Below, piece after piece: positions 56,880 through 64,000 of a DNA stretch of 64,000 nt. The stretch covers positions 734,543-798,542 of the forward strand of contig NZ_FNJC01000001.1 in the NCBI RefSeq assembly GCF_900104305.1, in the 5' to 3' direction. The stretch's first letter is position 1; every line of letters starts with the position of its first letter. Both the position numbers and the translations under genes were made by a program. This DNA is from Filomicrobium insigne (lineage in GTDB: Bacteria; Pseudomonadota; Alphaproteobacteria; Rhizobiales; Hyphomicrobiaceae). Below the pieces are notes generated by a model that worked only from the letters and a program-made list of their open reading frames with translations, was not told the DNA's origin and searched no databases.

Positions 56880-57414
56880 TGGTGGTGCGCGGCGCGCTTG
56901 CGAGCAAAGCTCGCAGCGTCGCCACGACGCGCGTTGCCGGACCACCGCGACCGCCACACTGAATGTTGATCCGGGCCCCCTCAAACACCAAAAACACCTC
57001 GTCGGCCAAAACCTCTGGCGCTGAATACCCGGCCTGTCTGAACAGATTAACGAGGTGATCGCGTTTGCGGGCTTTATAAGCCTCGATAATGGAACGCCCC
57101 TCGTGAACTGGCGGCAACTCAACGGCGGCATTGGCCAGCGCGCAGCCGCGTTCATCCATGCTGCTCACGATTTGTTCAACGTACGCCAGCCAACCTTCCA
57201 GCTGCTTATTCGCATCATCAGCATATTCCGTCGCCAAGGCGTCCCACACGGCGTCGCCTTCGCTTGAAAGGCTTCTCAGATACTCTGCGATGACGTGGTC
57301 CTTCGACTTGAAGTGCCTGTAAAACGTCATTTTATTCGTTTCAGCCGCTTCCACGATCGCATCGACGCTGACGGCATTAATGCCTAGTCGGTAAAATAGG
57401 TCACGGACAGCCAA
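56842..57414 (-). CDS. TetR-family repressor, probable regulator of the RND pump
   Basis: The called part is 190 residues from TTG 57414. It has the TetR helix-turn-helix (VDAIVEAAETNKMTFYRHFKSK) and a helical ligand-binding domain. But the first helix normally starts about 10 residues earlier: the frame continues with RPPPRERII, so the true start is probably ATT 57468 or CTG 57474, both unusual. There is no in-frame ATG or GTG before the stop upstream. It is divergent from the efflux genes. Confidence 0.88.
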   Translation of the reverse strand: MAVRDLFYRLGINAVSVDAIVEAAETNKMTFYRHFKSKDHVIAEYLRSLSSEGDAVWDALATEYADDANKQLEGWLAYVEQIVSSMDERGCALANAAVELPPVHEGRSIIEAYKARKRDHLVNLFRQAGYSAPEVLADEVFLVFEGARINIQCGGRGGPATRVVATLRALLASAPRTTITTSGVAPPSSK

Positions 57415-57500
57415 GATGATCCGTTCCCGCGGAGGTGGACGTGTGGCTTCGGCACTCGATCTCGAAATGTTCAGCTCTAGACCTATTGCATCTTGAAAAT

Positions 57501-57535
57501 GTTACGGTTAAGTAACCTGCCGCAGCAGGTGTTAC
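57501..57535. promoter_or_regulatory. Candidate TetR operators
   Basis: Inverted repeat GTTAC-N6-GTAAC (57501-57516) and ACCTGC-CGCA-GCAGGT (57515-57530) sit side by side, with another GTTAC at 57531. They lie in the 256-base gap between tetR and the efflux operon. The paired palindromes are of TetR operator size; which one is bound is not known. Confidence 0.55.
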
Positions 57536-57670
57536 TAGTCAGTACCGCTTAACATGAGTCCTTCGTCTTAGACACCCCGTTTTCTCGCACTGCAACAAAT
57601 AGCTGTCGCTGGAGCTGCCGGGGAACGCGCTAAATTTAGTGATCGAATTTTTTTGTTTCTGGAGAATCCC

Positions 57671-58861
57671 ATGTCGGTTGGAAACTTGGGGCGCGTCCTC
57701 GTCGCATTCTCAGCTCTCGGTTCCCTTCTCGCAGCATGCGGTGACAGTGGGCTGAAAGCGCAAGGGAAGTCGTCTCCGCCACCGCCGCCTCAGGTGACCG
57801 TCTCTAAGCCTCTCAAGAAGCTCGTCGCCGATCACGACGAGTATGTCGGGCGGTTTGTGGCTGTCGATTTTGTCGAAATCCGTGCGCGGGTCTCCGGCTA
57901 TCTGGACGCTATCCATTTCGAGGACGGGCAGATTGTCCGGAAGGGCGATCCACTGTTCACCATCGATCCGCGAACCTTCCAAGCGGTTCTTGATCAGCAA
58001 CGCGCGTCGTTAGTGCAGGCGGAGGCCAATCTGGAATTCGCAAAGTCCAACCTGAAGCGCGCCAAGAGACTCGTGGAAGGAACGACGATTACGCAGCAGA
58101 CGCTGGACGAGCGGATCCAAGGCGAGCGTGCCGCGGAAGCAACCGTGGTGGCGCAGAAAGCCGCTATTCGTCAAGCGGAACTGGACCTCGAATTCACCAA
58201 CCTGAAATCCCCGGTTTCCGGTCGTATCGGTGACCGGCGGGTGTCCGTTGGCAATCTCGTCAGTGGCGGTACGTCCGGCAATACGACGCTGCTGGCCACG
58301 ATCGCGTCAGTTGATCCGATCCGCTTCGAATTCACGCTCGATGAGGCGTCGTATCTTCGCTATCTGCGGCACGCGGAAAAGGGCTCTGATCCGAAGAGCC
58401 GCGAATTAAACTTCAGCGTGCGGCTTAAGCTGATCGACGAAGACAACTATACACACGAAGGCACGATGAACTTCGTGGACAATGTCATTGAACGCTCGTC
58501 TGGCACTATCCGGGCCCGCGCAGACTTTCCCAATCCCGATGGCAAACTGACGCCAGGCATGTTCGGCCGCATTGAATTGGCAGCGCGTGAACCTGCGGAA
58601 GCTTTGCTGGTGCCGGATACCTCTATCGGTACGGAGCAAGTCCGCAAATACGTCATGGCGGTCGACAAGGAGAATGTCGCACATCCCAAGTACGTGAAGC
58701 TTGGCGCGCTGATCGACGACATGAGAGTGATTACAGAGGGCCTGTCCCCCGAAGATCGGATCATCGTCAAAGGGCTGATGCGTGTACGCCCAGGCTCCAA
58801 GGTTACACCGCAAGAGGCATCGCAAGCTTCTGCCTCCGCACAGGACGCAACCGTAAACTAA
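57671..58861 (+). CDS. RND efflux periplasmic adaptor (lipoprotein)
   Basis: The product is 396 residues from ATG 57671, with GGAG before. Lipobox LLAAC (Cys23) marks an inner-membrane lipoprotein. A barrel-sandwich hybrid (VRARVSGYLDAIHFEDGQIV-like) and coiled-coil hairpin (about 100-175), beta barrel and membrane-proximal domain follow the MexA/AcrA order. It bridges the RND pump to an outer-membrane channel. No TolC-type gene is in the window. Confidence 0.93.
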   Translation: MSVGNLGRVLVAFSALGSLLAACGDSGLKAQGKSSPPPPPQVTVSKPLKKLVADHDEYVGRFVAVDFVEIRARVSGYLDAIHFEDGQIVRKGDPLFTIDPRTFQAVLDQQRASLVQAEANLEFAKSNLKRAKRLVEGTTITQQTLDERIQGERAAEATVVAQKAAIRQAELDLEFTNLKSPVSGRIGDRRVSVGNLVSGGTSGNTTLLATIASVDPIRFEFTLDEASYLRYLRHAEKGSDPKSRELNFSVRLKLIDEDNYTHEGTMNFVDNVIERSSGTIRARADFPNPDGKLTPGMFGRIELAAREPAEALLVPDTSIGTEQVRKYVMAVDKENVAHPKYVKLGALIDDMRVITEGLSPEDRIIVKGLMRVRPGSKVTPQEASQASASAQDATVN

Positions 58862-58873
58862 CAGGCGCTTCGC

Positions 58874-61800
58874 ATGCGGCTTTCACACTTCTTCATCGAA
58901 CGACCGATCTTTGCATCGGTCGTTTCGATTGTTTTCATCATTCTTGGTGCTGTTTCGGTCGGGCGTCTGCCCATCGCACAATATCCAGAAATCGCGCCGC
59001 CGGTCATTACCGTGACTGGTCAGTATCCCGGTGCCAGTGCAGAAGTGGTGGCCTCGACGGTCGTCGCGCCTCTTGAGCAGCAGATCAATGGCGTCGAACA
59101 CATGCTGTACGTGTCGTCAAACTCGACGGCCGACGGCAAGTTCACGATCTCTGTGACGTTCGATCTAGGCACGGATCTAGATACGGCTCAGGTTCAAGTG
59201 CAAAACCGTGTAGCCACGGCGACTCCACGTCTTCCTTCCGACGTGCGAAACATTGGCGTGACCGTCAACAAGGCGTCGCCCGACTTGATGATGGTGATCC
59301 ACCTCTACTCACCTGATCAGTCGCGTGATGGTCTCTTCATCTCTAATTATGCGAGCATCAGCATTACCGATGTGCTGAGCCGCATTCAAGGCGTCGGGTC
59401 CGTTGTGGTCTTCGGCGGCCGCGACTACTCGATGCGCGTCTGGCTTGACCCTGACCGTCTTCAGACTTTGGCGCTGACGGCCGGCGACGTGATTTCGGCA
59501 TTGCAACGGCAGAACGTGCAGGTCGCGGCGGGTGTCCTGAACCAGCCGCCGATCAAAGAGCAACAAGCCTTCCAGATCTCGGTGCAGACGCTCGGCCGTC
59601 TCGCGGACCCCGAGGCATTCGGAAATATTGTCGTCAAGCAGAGTGAAGACGCGGTTGTGCGCGTGAAGGATGTCGCCCGCGTTGAACTGGCGGCGCTCGA
59701 CTACGGCGTGAACTCGTATCTCGATTCTGATCCGGCAGTCGGTCTCGGTATTTTCCAGCGGCCTGGCTCAAACGCGCTCGAGACATCTGAAACGCTCATC
59801 GCGACGATGGACGAGTTGGCGAAAAGTTTTCCGCCCGGCCTGAAACACACCATCATCTATAACCCGACCGAATTCATTCAGCAGTCCGTCGACGCCGTCG
59901 TCATGACGATCATCGAAGCGGTGATCCTCGTTGTGCTCGTCGTGGTGCTGTTCCTGCAGACTTGGCGGGCTGCCATCATCCCGATTGTGGCTATCCCAAT
60001 CTCGCTGATCGGCACGTTCTTTTTCATGGATCTGTTCGGCTTCTCGCTGAATAACCTGTCGCTGTTCGGTCTGGTTCTGGCCATCGGCATCGTCGTCGAT
60101 GACGCCATCGTCGTGGTCGAGAACGTTGAACGCAATATGGCCGCAGGCATGAGCCCGCGCGAAGCCTCCCATAAAACCATGGATGAAGTCGGCACAGCGC
60201 TTGTTGCTATTGCGCTCGTGCTCTCGGCCGTGTTTGTGCCATCCGCCTTCATCACAGGTATCTCTGGGCAATTCTACCGACAGTTCGCGCTGACCATTGC
60301 GGGCGCGACGATCATCTCCCTGGTCGTCTCTCTAACGCTATCGCCTGCCCTTTGCGCGATGCTTTTGAAGCCGCACGCGCATAATGCGCGGCCGCCATTC
60401 TTTATGTGGCCGGTGCATGCATTCTTCCGCCTGTTCAACTGGAGCTTCGACAAGCTGTCGTCGGGTTATGCGTGGATGGTCGGCCGGTTTGTACGGATAT
60501 CGGCTCTCATGCTGATCGTTTACGCGGGTGTGATCGCGTTCGGCCTCAACGAATTCCGACAGGCGCCTGTGGGCTTCATTCCACAGGTCGATGCTGGCTA
60601 TCTGATCACCGTCACCCAGTTGCCGCCAGCAGCCTCGCTGGCACGTACGGACGCCGTCAACCGGAGGGCTGCCGAACTTGCCCTCGAGGTGCCTGGCGTG
60701 GCGCATGCGGTGAACATCGTTGGCTTCTCCGGCGCGACGCGCACGAACGCCTCCAACGCTGGGGCCGTATTCGTTACCTTAGAACCGTTTGAAGAACGCG
60801 CTAAGGATCCAAACAAATCGGCAGCAGCAATCCAAGCGGCACTATTTCAGAAGTTCTCGGTCATTCAAGAAGCCATGGTTCTTGTGGTGCAGCCGCCGCC
60901 TGTGCGCGGTATCGGTAATGCGGGTGGCTTCCGCATGATGATCCAGGATCGTGGTGGGAACGGGCCTGCTGCGCTCCAAGGAGTCGTTGGGAACATGATG
61001 GTCAAAGCTGCACAGACACCCGGTCTGCAGCAAGTGTTCTCTTTGTTCGAGACATCGACACCGCAACTTTATCTCAATATCGACCGGACCAAGGCGCAAC
61101 TACTCGGCGTCAACGTCTCTGACGTTTTCAGCTCGCTTCAGGCCTATCTGGGCTCGGCGTACGTCAATGACTTCAACCTTCTCGGTCGCACCTTCCGCGT
61201 GACGGCACAAGCCGACAGCTCGTACCGCCTCAGCCCCGAGGACGTTTTGAAGATCCGTGTGCGTAACGACAGGGGCGACACCGTTCCGCTGGGGTCTTTC
61301 ACCACCGTTTCCGACATCTCGGGGCCGTCACGTGTGCCGCGATATAATCTGTTCCCAGCGGCGGAGCTCGATGGATCGGCGGCTCCGGGGTATTCGCAAG
61401 GGCAAGCGCTCGACATCATGGCGAAACTAGCGGCCGAAACGCTACCTCCGGGCTTCAGCTATGAATGGACGGATCTCGCCTACCAGCAGATCAAGGCCGG
61501 TGACACTGCCGTATTCGCGTTCGCGCTTGGCGTTGTGTTTGTCTTCCTTGTGTTGGCCGCTCAGTTCGAGAGCCTGACACTTCCGCTCGCCGTCATCCTT
61601 ATCGTGCCCATGAGTCTTATCGCCTCGATCGTAGGTGTCGTCATGCGTGGGCAGGACAACAACATTCTCACTCAGGTCGGTTTTATCGTGTTGATCGGTC
61701 TGGCGGCCAAGAACGCGATTCTCATCGTCGAATTCGCCGCTCAGCTGGAACAACGAGGCGAAGATCGCTTTACGGCCGCGAAGGAAGCGGCACGACTGCG

Positions 61801-62041
61801 CATGCGTCCGATCGTCATGACCTCGCTCGCGTTCATCCTCGGTGTGGTTCCGTTGGTGTGGGCCACCGGTGCCGGTGCGGAGCTCCGGCAGGCGCTCGGT
61901 ACGGCCGTCTTCTCCGGAATGATCGGCGTAACCGTGTTTGGCCTGATTTTCACACCAGTCTTCTATGTCGTCTGCCGGTGGCTGGGCAAAGCTGCGCAAC
62001 GCAAAAAAACAGCGGAAGAGAATCCCGTCGCTGCAGAATAA
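58874..62041 (+). CDS. RND multidrug efflux pump (AcrB/MexB family)
   Basis: The product is 1055 residues with twelve membrane helices and two large periplasmic loops. The proton-relay residues are present: Asp-Asp in GIVVDDAIVVVENVER (helix 4) and Lys in IGLAAKNAILIVEFA (helix 10). It begins with the standard MRLSHFFIERPIFASVV and 12 bases after the adaptor gene. Substrates likely include lipophilic drugs or detergents; not readable. Confidence 0.94.
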   Translation: MRLSHFFIERPIFASVVSIVFIILGAVSVGRLPIAQYPEIAPPVITVTGQYPGASAEVVASTVVAPLEQQINGVEHMLYVSSNSTADGKFTISVTFDLGTDLDTAQVQVQNRVATATPRLPSDVRNIGVTVNKASPDLMMVIHLYSPDQSRDGLFISNYASISITDVLSRIQGVGSVVVFGGRDYSMRVWLDPDRLQTLALTAGDVISALQRQNVQVAAGVLNQPPIKEQQAFQISVQTLGRLADPEAFGNIVVKQSEDAVVRVKDVARVELAALDYGVNSYLDSDPAVGLGIFQRPGSNALETSETLIATMDELAKSFPPGLKHTIIYNPTEFIQQSVDAVVMTIIEAVILVVLVVVLFLQTWRAAIIPIVAIPISLIGTFFFMDLFGFSLNNLSLFGLVLAIGIVVDDAIVVVENVERNMAAGMSPREASHKTMDEVGTALVAIALVLSAVFVPSAFITGISGQFYRQFALTIAGATIISLVVSLTLSPALCAMLLKPHAHNARPPFFMWPVHAFFRLFNWSFDKLSSGYAWMVGRFVRISALMLIVYAGVIAFGLNEFRQAPVGFIPQVDAGYLITVTQLPPAASLARTDAVNRRAAELALEVPGVAHAVNIVGFSGATRTNASNAGAVFVTLEPFEERAKDPNKSAAAIQAALFQKFSVIQEAMVLVVQPPPVRGIGNAGGFRMMIQDRGGNGPAALQGVVGNMMVKAAQTPGLQQVFSLFETSTPQLYLNIDRTKAQLLGVNVSDVFSSLQAYLGSAYVNDFNLLGRTFRVTAQADSSYRLSPEDVLKIRVRNDRGDTVPLGSFTTVSDISGPSRVPRYNLFPAAELDGSAAPGYSQGQALDIMAKLAAETLPPGFSYEWTDLAYQQIKAGDTAVFAFALGVVFVFLVLAAQFESLTLPLAVILIVPMSLIASIVGVVMRGQDNNILTQVGFIVLIGLAAKNAILIVEFAAQLEQRGEDRFTAAKEAARLRMRPIVMTSLAFILGVVPLVWATGAGAELRQALGTAVFSGMIGVTVFGLIFTPVFYVVCRWLGKAAQRKKTAEENPVAAE

Positions 62042-62075
62042 AAAAAGCTTCCGGATTCATCCGGAAGCTCTCTTT
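62041..62075. terminator. Terminator after the RND operon
   Basis: A perfect 10-bp stem (62046-62055 with 62060-62069) and four-base loop follow the RND stop at once. On the minus strand it is followed by TTTTTT, so it may also stop transcripts from the right; on the plus strand the tail is CTCTTTCCC. Confidence 0.75.
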
Positions 62076-62271
62076 CCCAGACTGTGATGAAGGGGAGGCC
62101 GACCCCCTATAAGATCTCCCCCGGCGCCAGCCTCCCGACAGGGCTCACCTGCCCGGCCTCACGTTCAGGATTGCCCATTTTCGTGTTTATATCAAACGAG
62201 TAAGCCTTTTGGCTCTCATAAGATGTTCTGATACCCGCGTGGGTTGCTGATATTCTCTTTGCTGATAGCGC

Positions 62272-62601
62272 TCAAGGCCGTGAAGACCGAAGGCTCATGA
62301 TATAAGCGACCACGTCATTACGGTCCTTCTCGGGCAATACAAAGTTGGGCATCTTTTTATGCGACGTCTGCAATGCCACAACCAAAGCGCGACCTGTCAT
62401 ACCTGACATATTCGCAATTTCCAGGAAGCCCGGCGCCTCAAAATCAGGAACAATCTTGCTATGCCGCTCGACCTCGTGGCACTCGGCGCAATTCGCTCTC
62501 ACATACTGTAGTCCGGCTTTGGCATCTCCTGGCTCTTCAGCCGATGCGGATACGAGTGAGACCATTGAACAAACGACAAAACCCACCACTAAGCGATGCA
62601 T
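62272..62601 (-). CDS. Periplasmic c-type cytochrome
   Basis: The product is 109 residues from ATG 62601, with GGAAGG before. A signal peptide (cleavage near VSASAEE) precedes one heme site CAECH (about 41-45) and a probable axial Met in KKMPNFVL. It resembles the cytochrome at 20367-20693 in size and layout. Electron partner unknown. Confidence 0.88.
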   Translation of the reverse strand: MHRLVVGFVVCSMVSLVSASAEEPGDAKAGLQYVRANCAECHEVERHSKIVPDFEAPGFLEIANMSGMTGRALVVALQTSHKKMPNFVLPEKDRNDVVAYIMSLRSSRP

Positions 62602-63073
62602 GACGATCCTTCCGTCTTTCACTGGCAATGAGATTGGGCTGCCTATTCACCTAATTAATTGTCTCTTGCGGAGGTGTTTTCTTCCTGCGCGGCGCGGATT
62701 GCAATCCTGCTCCCATTTTCCATAGAAAAATATGGGCAATCTGGGCTCGCTGTTCACAATACAGCTGTTCTAACACGGAATCTGCGCTCAGAACACGCGG
62801 ACTGAAAAATGTCTCCGCAAAACAATTCAATTCAGCGCGTCTCTTGCCGCGCAAAAACTCTAGTTTTTAAAGTGTGCCGTCGCGAGCAGCGGTAAAAAGC
62901 GCAAAAAGCGAGTGCGCGACATTTCATTGTCGTCAACTCGCACATGCTTTGCATCCAGCTTGAACACGCGGCCGATGATCATACGATTGCGAATTTGCTG
63001 TCCAAGCGGGAACCTATCCAAACCGTTTGCATCCAATCATTTATATCCATTCGAATATACCGGAGGTTTCAGG
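62602..63073. other. Gap upstream of the second ECF sigma gene
   Basis: These 472 bases hold a direct repeat TTTGCATCCA (62949-62958 and 63026-63035) and an inverted repeat AAAAACT-CT-AGTTTTT (62853-62868). No coding frame is convincing. The ECF frame is open upstream to 62912 but that part looks non-coding. Confidence 0.45.
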
Positions 63074-63763
63074 GTGGCTCTGACGCAAGTTGAGACGTAC
63101 GACGGATCTACGGAATCTGAACTCATCCAACGCGCCGTGCAGAAGGATGAGGCTGCCGTTCGCGCAATAATTCAAGCTAACAACCGTCGTCTTTACCGAG
63201 TTGCAAGAAGCATCGTGGGCGATGATGGCGAGGCTGAGGATGTCCTGCTGGAAAGCTATCTACGCGCATTCTCCCGGCTCGCCAATTTCCGAGGAGATTC
63301 GAGCCTTGCCACTTGGCTCACACGGATCGTTCTCAATGAAGCTTTGCAGCGGCTACGACGTCGGACCACGCCTACTGTCGCCGACGTCACCCAATCACGC
63401 GGCCCGATCGCGCAAGTCCTTCCGTTCCCGCACTCTGGAACGAATCCCGCTGACCCCGAACGTATCACAGCCCAAAGGGAGCTTTGCGTATTGCTGGAGC
63501 GCGCTGTCGATACGCTGCCGGTCGATTTTCGTTCCGTTCTCGTTGCTCGTGTTATTGAGGATATGAGCATAGAAGAAACTGCCGAGTTTTTGGGACTCCG
63601 GCCTGAAACGGTGAAAACCCGTTTGCATCGCGCCAGGAGAATGCTCAAAGCGGCTCTCGCCGATCATATCGGTCCGCTTTTCAGTGACATCTTTCCCTTC
63701 GCCGGCAAGCGCTGTGAGCGTGTCATGGAGAGGGTCGTCGCGAAACTAAATCTTACCTCCTGA
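63074..63763 (+). CDS. ECF sigma factor
   Basis: The product is 229 residues from GTG 63074, with GGAGG seven bases before; this places the sigma region 2 near residue 20. Region 2: DDGEAEDVLLESYLRAFSRL. Region 4: VLVARVIEDMSIEETAEFLG, then VKTRLHRARRMLKAAL. The C-terminal 45 residues include two cysteines (one in FAGKRCERVMERVV) and extend past region 4. The next gene is a DUF4142 protein, a common companion. Confidence 0.92.
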   Translation: MALTQVETYDGSTESELIQRAVQKDEAAVRAIIQANNRRLYRVARSIVGDDGEAEDVLLESYLRAFSRLANFRGDSSLATWLTRIVLNEALQRLRRRTTPTVADVTQSRGPIAQVLPFPHSGTNPADPERITAQRELCVLLERAVDTLPVDFRSVLVARVIEDMSIEETAEFLGLRPETVKTRLHRARRMLKAALADHIGPLFSDIFPFAGKRCERVMERVVAKLNLTS

Positions 63764-63854
63764 TTGTTGGGAACCTCCGCTGCGCGCTGACATCCAATTC
63801 AGTGTGAAGAAGGAGTGGCCGTTCGCGGCCCGACAACACGGAGGTCATTATAAG

Positions 63855-64000
63855 ATGCATGCGTCTCTATCGGGCGGCGTGGCCGCCGCCATCCTGATGG
63901 CAACGGCAACGGTATCCGCTTCTGCTGCAGACAAGCCGTCTGATGCCCAGATCGCCCATATCGCCTACGTCGCAGGCGATATCGATGTGAAGGCTGCAAA
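63855..64000 (+). CDS. DUF4142 protein, 3' end cut by the window
   Basis: The first 48 codons are visible from ATG 63855, with GGAGG 10 bases before. A signal peptide (ends near TVSASAAD) is followed by the start of a DUF4142 domain (SDAQIAHIAYVAGDIDVKAA). Exported, probably periplasmic helical bundle. The rest lies beyond the window. Confidence 0.75.
   Translation, partial: MHASLSGGVAAAILMATATVSASAADKPSDAQIAHIAYVAGDIDVKAA

Noticed and set aside
63769-63773. GGAAC before the DUF4142 gene as an EcfG promoter
   Set aside because: No CGTT-like -10 element follows at 16-17 bases.
1-64000. tRNA, rRNA, insertion sequence or prophage genes
   Set aside because: I found no transposase, integrase, phage structural gene or cloverleaf-like segment by reading.

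Overview
The window reads as chromosomal DNA of an alphaproteobacterium of the order Hyphomicrobiales (Rhizobiales), plausibly near Hyphomicrobium. This rests on gene content: a hisB-DUF2628-hisH-hisA-hisF set, hslV/hslU, the NasS-NasT nitrate regulators, small rhizobial conserved hypotheticals, GTTC-N7-GTTC type SOS boxes, a DUF4142 protein behind an ECF sigma factor, and fairly GC-rich coding DNA. No database search was possible, so the genus is a guess. I see no insertion sequence, prophage, CRISPR array, rRNA or tRNA.

Layout. 0-11 kb: a giant membrane/coiled-coil protein, a LysE exporter, a VWA protein, a fumarylacetoacetate-hydrolase-family enzyme, a caspase/SUMF1 fusion, a DUF2244 protein, endonuclease III and an EF-hand protein. 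11-17 kb: histidine genes on the minus strand, interrupted by unrelated genes; between hisA and hisH sits a plus-strand pair whose second gene is an orphan Cas2/SinR-like protein preceded by two canonical LexA boxes. 17-24 kb: hslV-SMR-hslU behind a heat-shock-type promoter, then transporters, a cytochrome c, a cyclic-nucleotide-binding protein and a UGT-type glycosyltransferase. 23.4-31.5 kb: sbcDC, an L,D-transpeptidase and lpxD. 31.8-34.1 kb: hemolysin-III protein, two small rhizobial genes and a cold-shock gene.

34.2-49.6 kb is the centrepiece, a complete nitrate assimilation locus. nasT and nasS encode an RNA-binding antiterminator and its nitrate-sensing partner. A sigma-54 type promoter and a leader with two hexaloop hairpins and an intrinsic terminator follow. 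Then come nrtA, nrtB, a fused double ATPase, an FAD reductase, ferredoxin-type nitrite reductase, an FeS/flavoprotein reductase, nitrate reductase and siroheme synthase, mostly overlapping by 1-4 bases. Nitrogen limitation (sigma-54/NtrC) and nitrate (NasS/NasT) would both be needed for expression.

49.6-64 kb: small proteins, a ClpP-fold membrane protease, DUF1003, an ECF sigma/anti-sigma pair divergent from a DUF4394 protein with matching promoter motifs and a perfect 26-bp palindrome between them, a DUF4440 protein, a ketopantoate-reductase-family enzyme, a MaoC hydratase, a TetR regulator divergent from an RND efflux pair, a cytochrome c, a second ECF sigma factor and the start of a DUF4142 protein cut by the window end.
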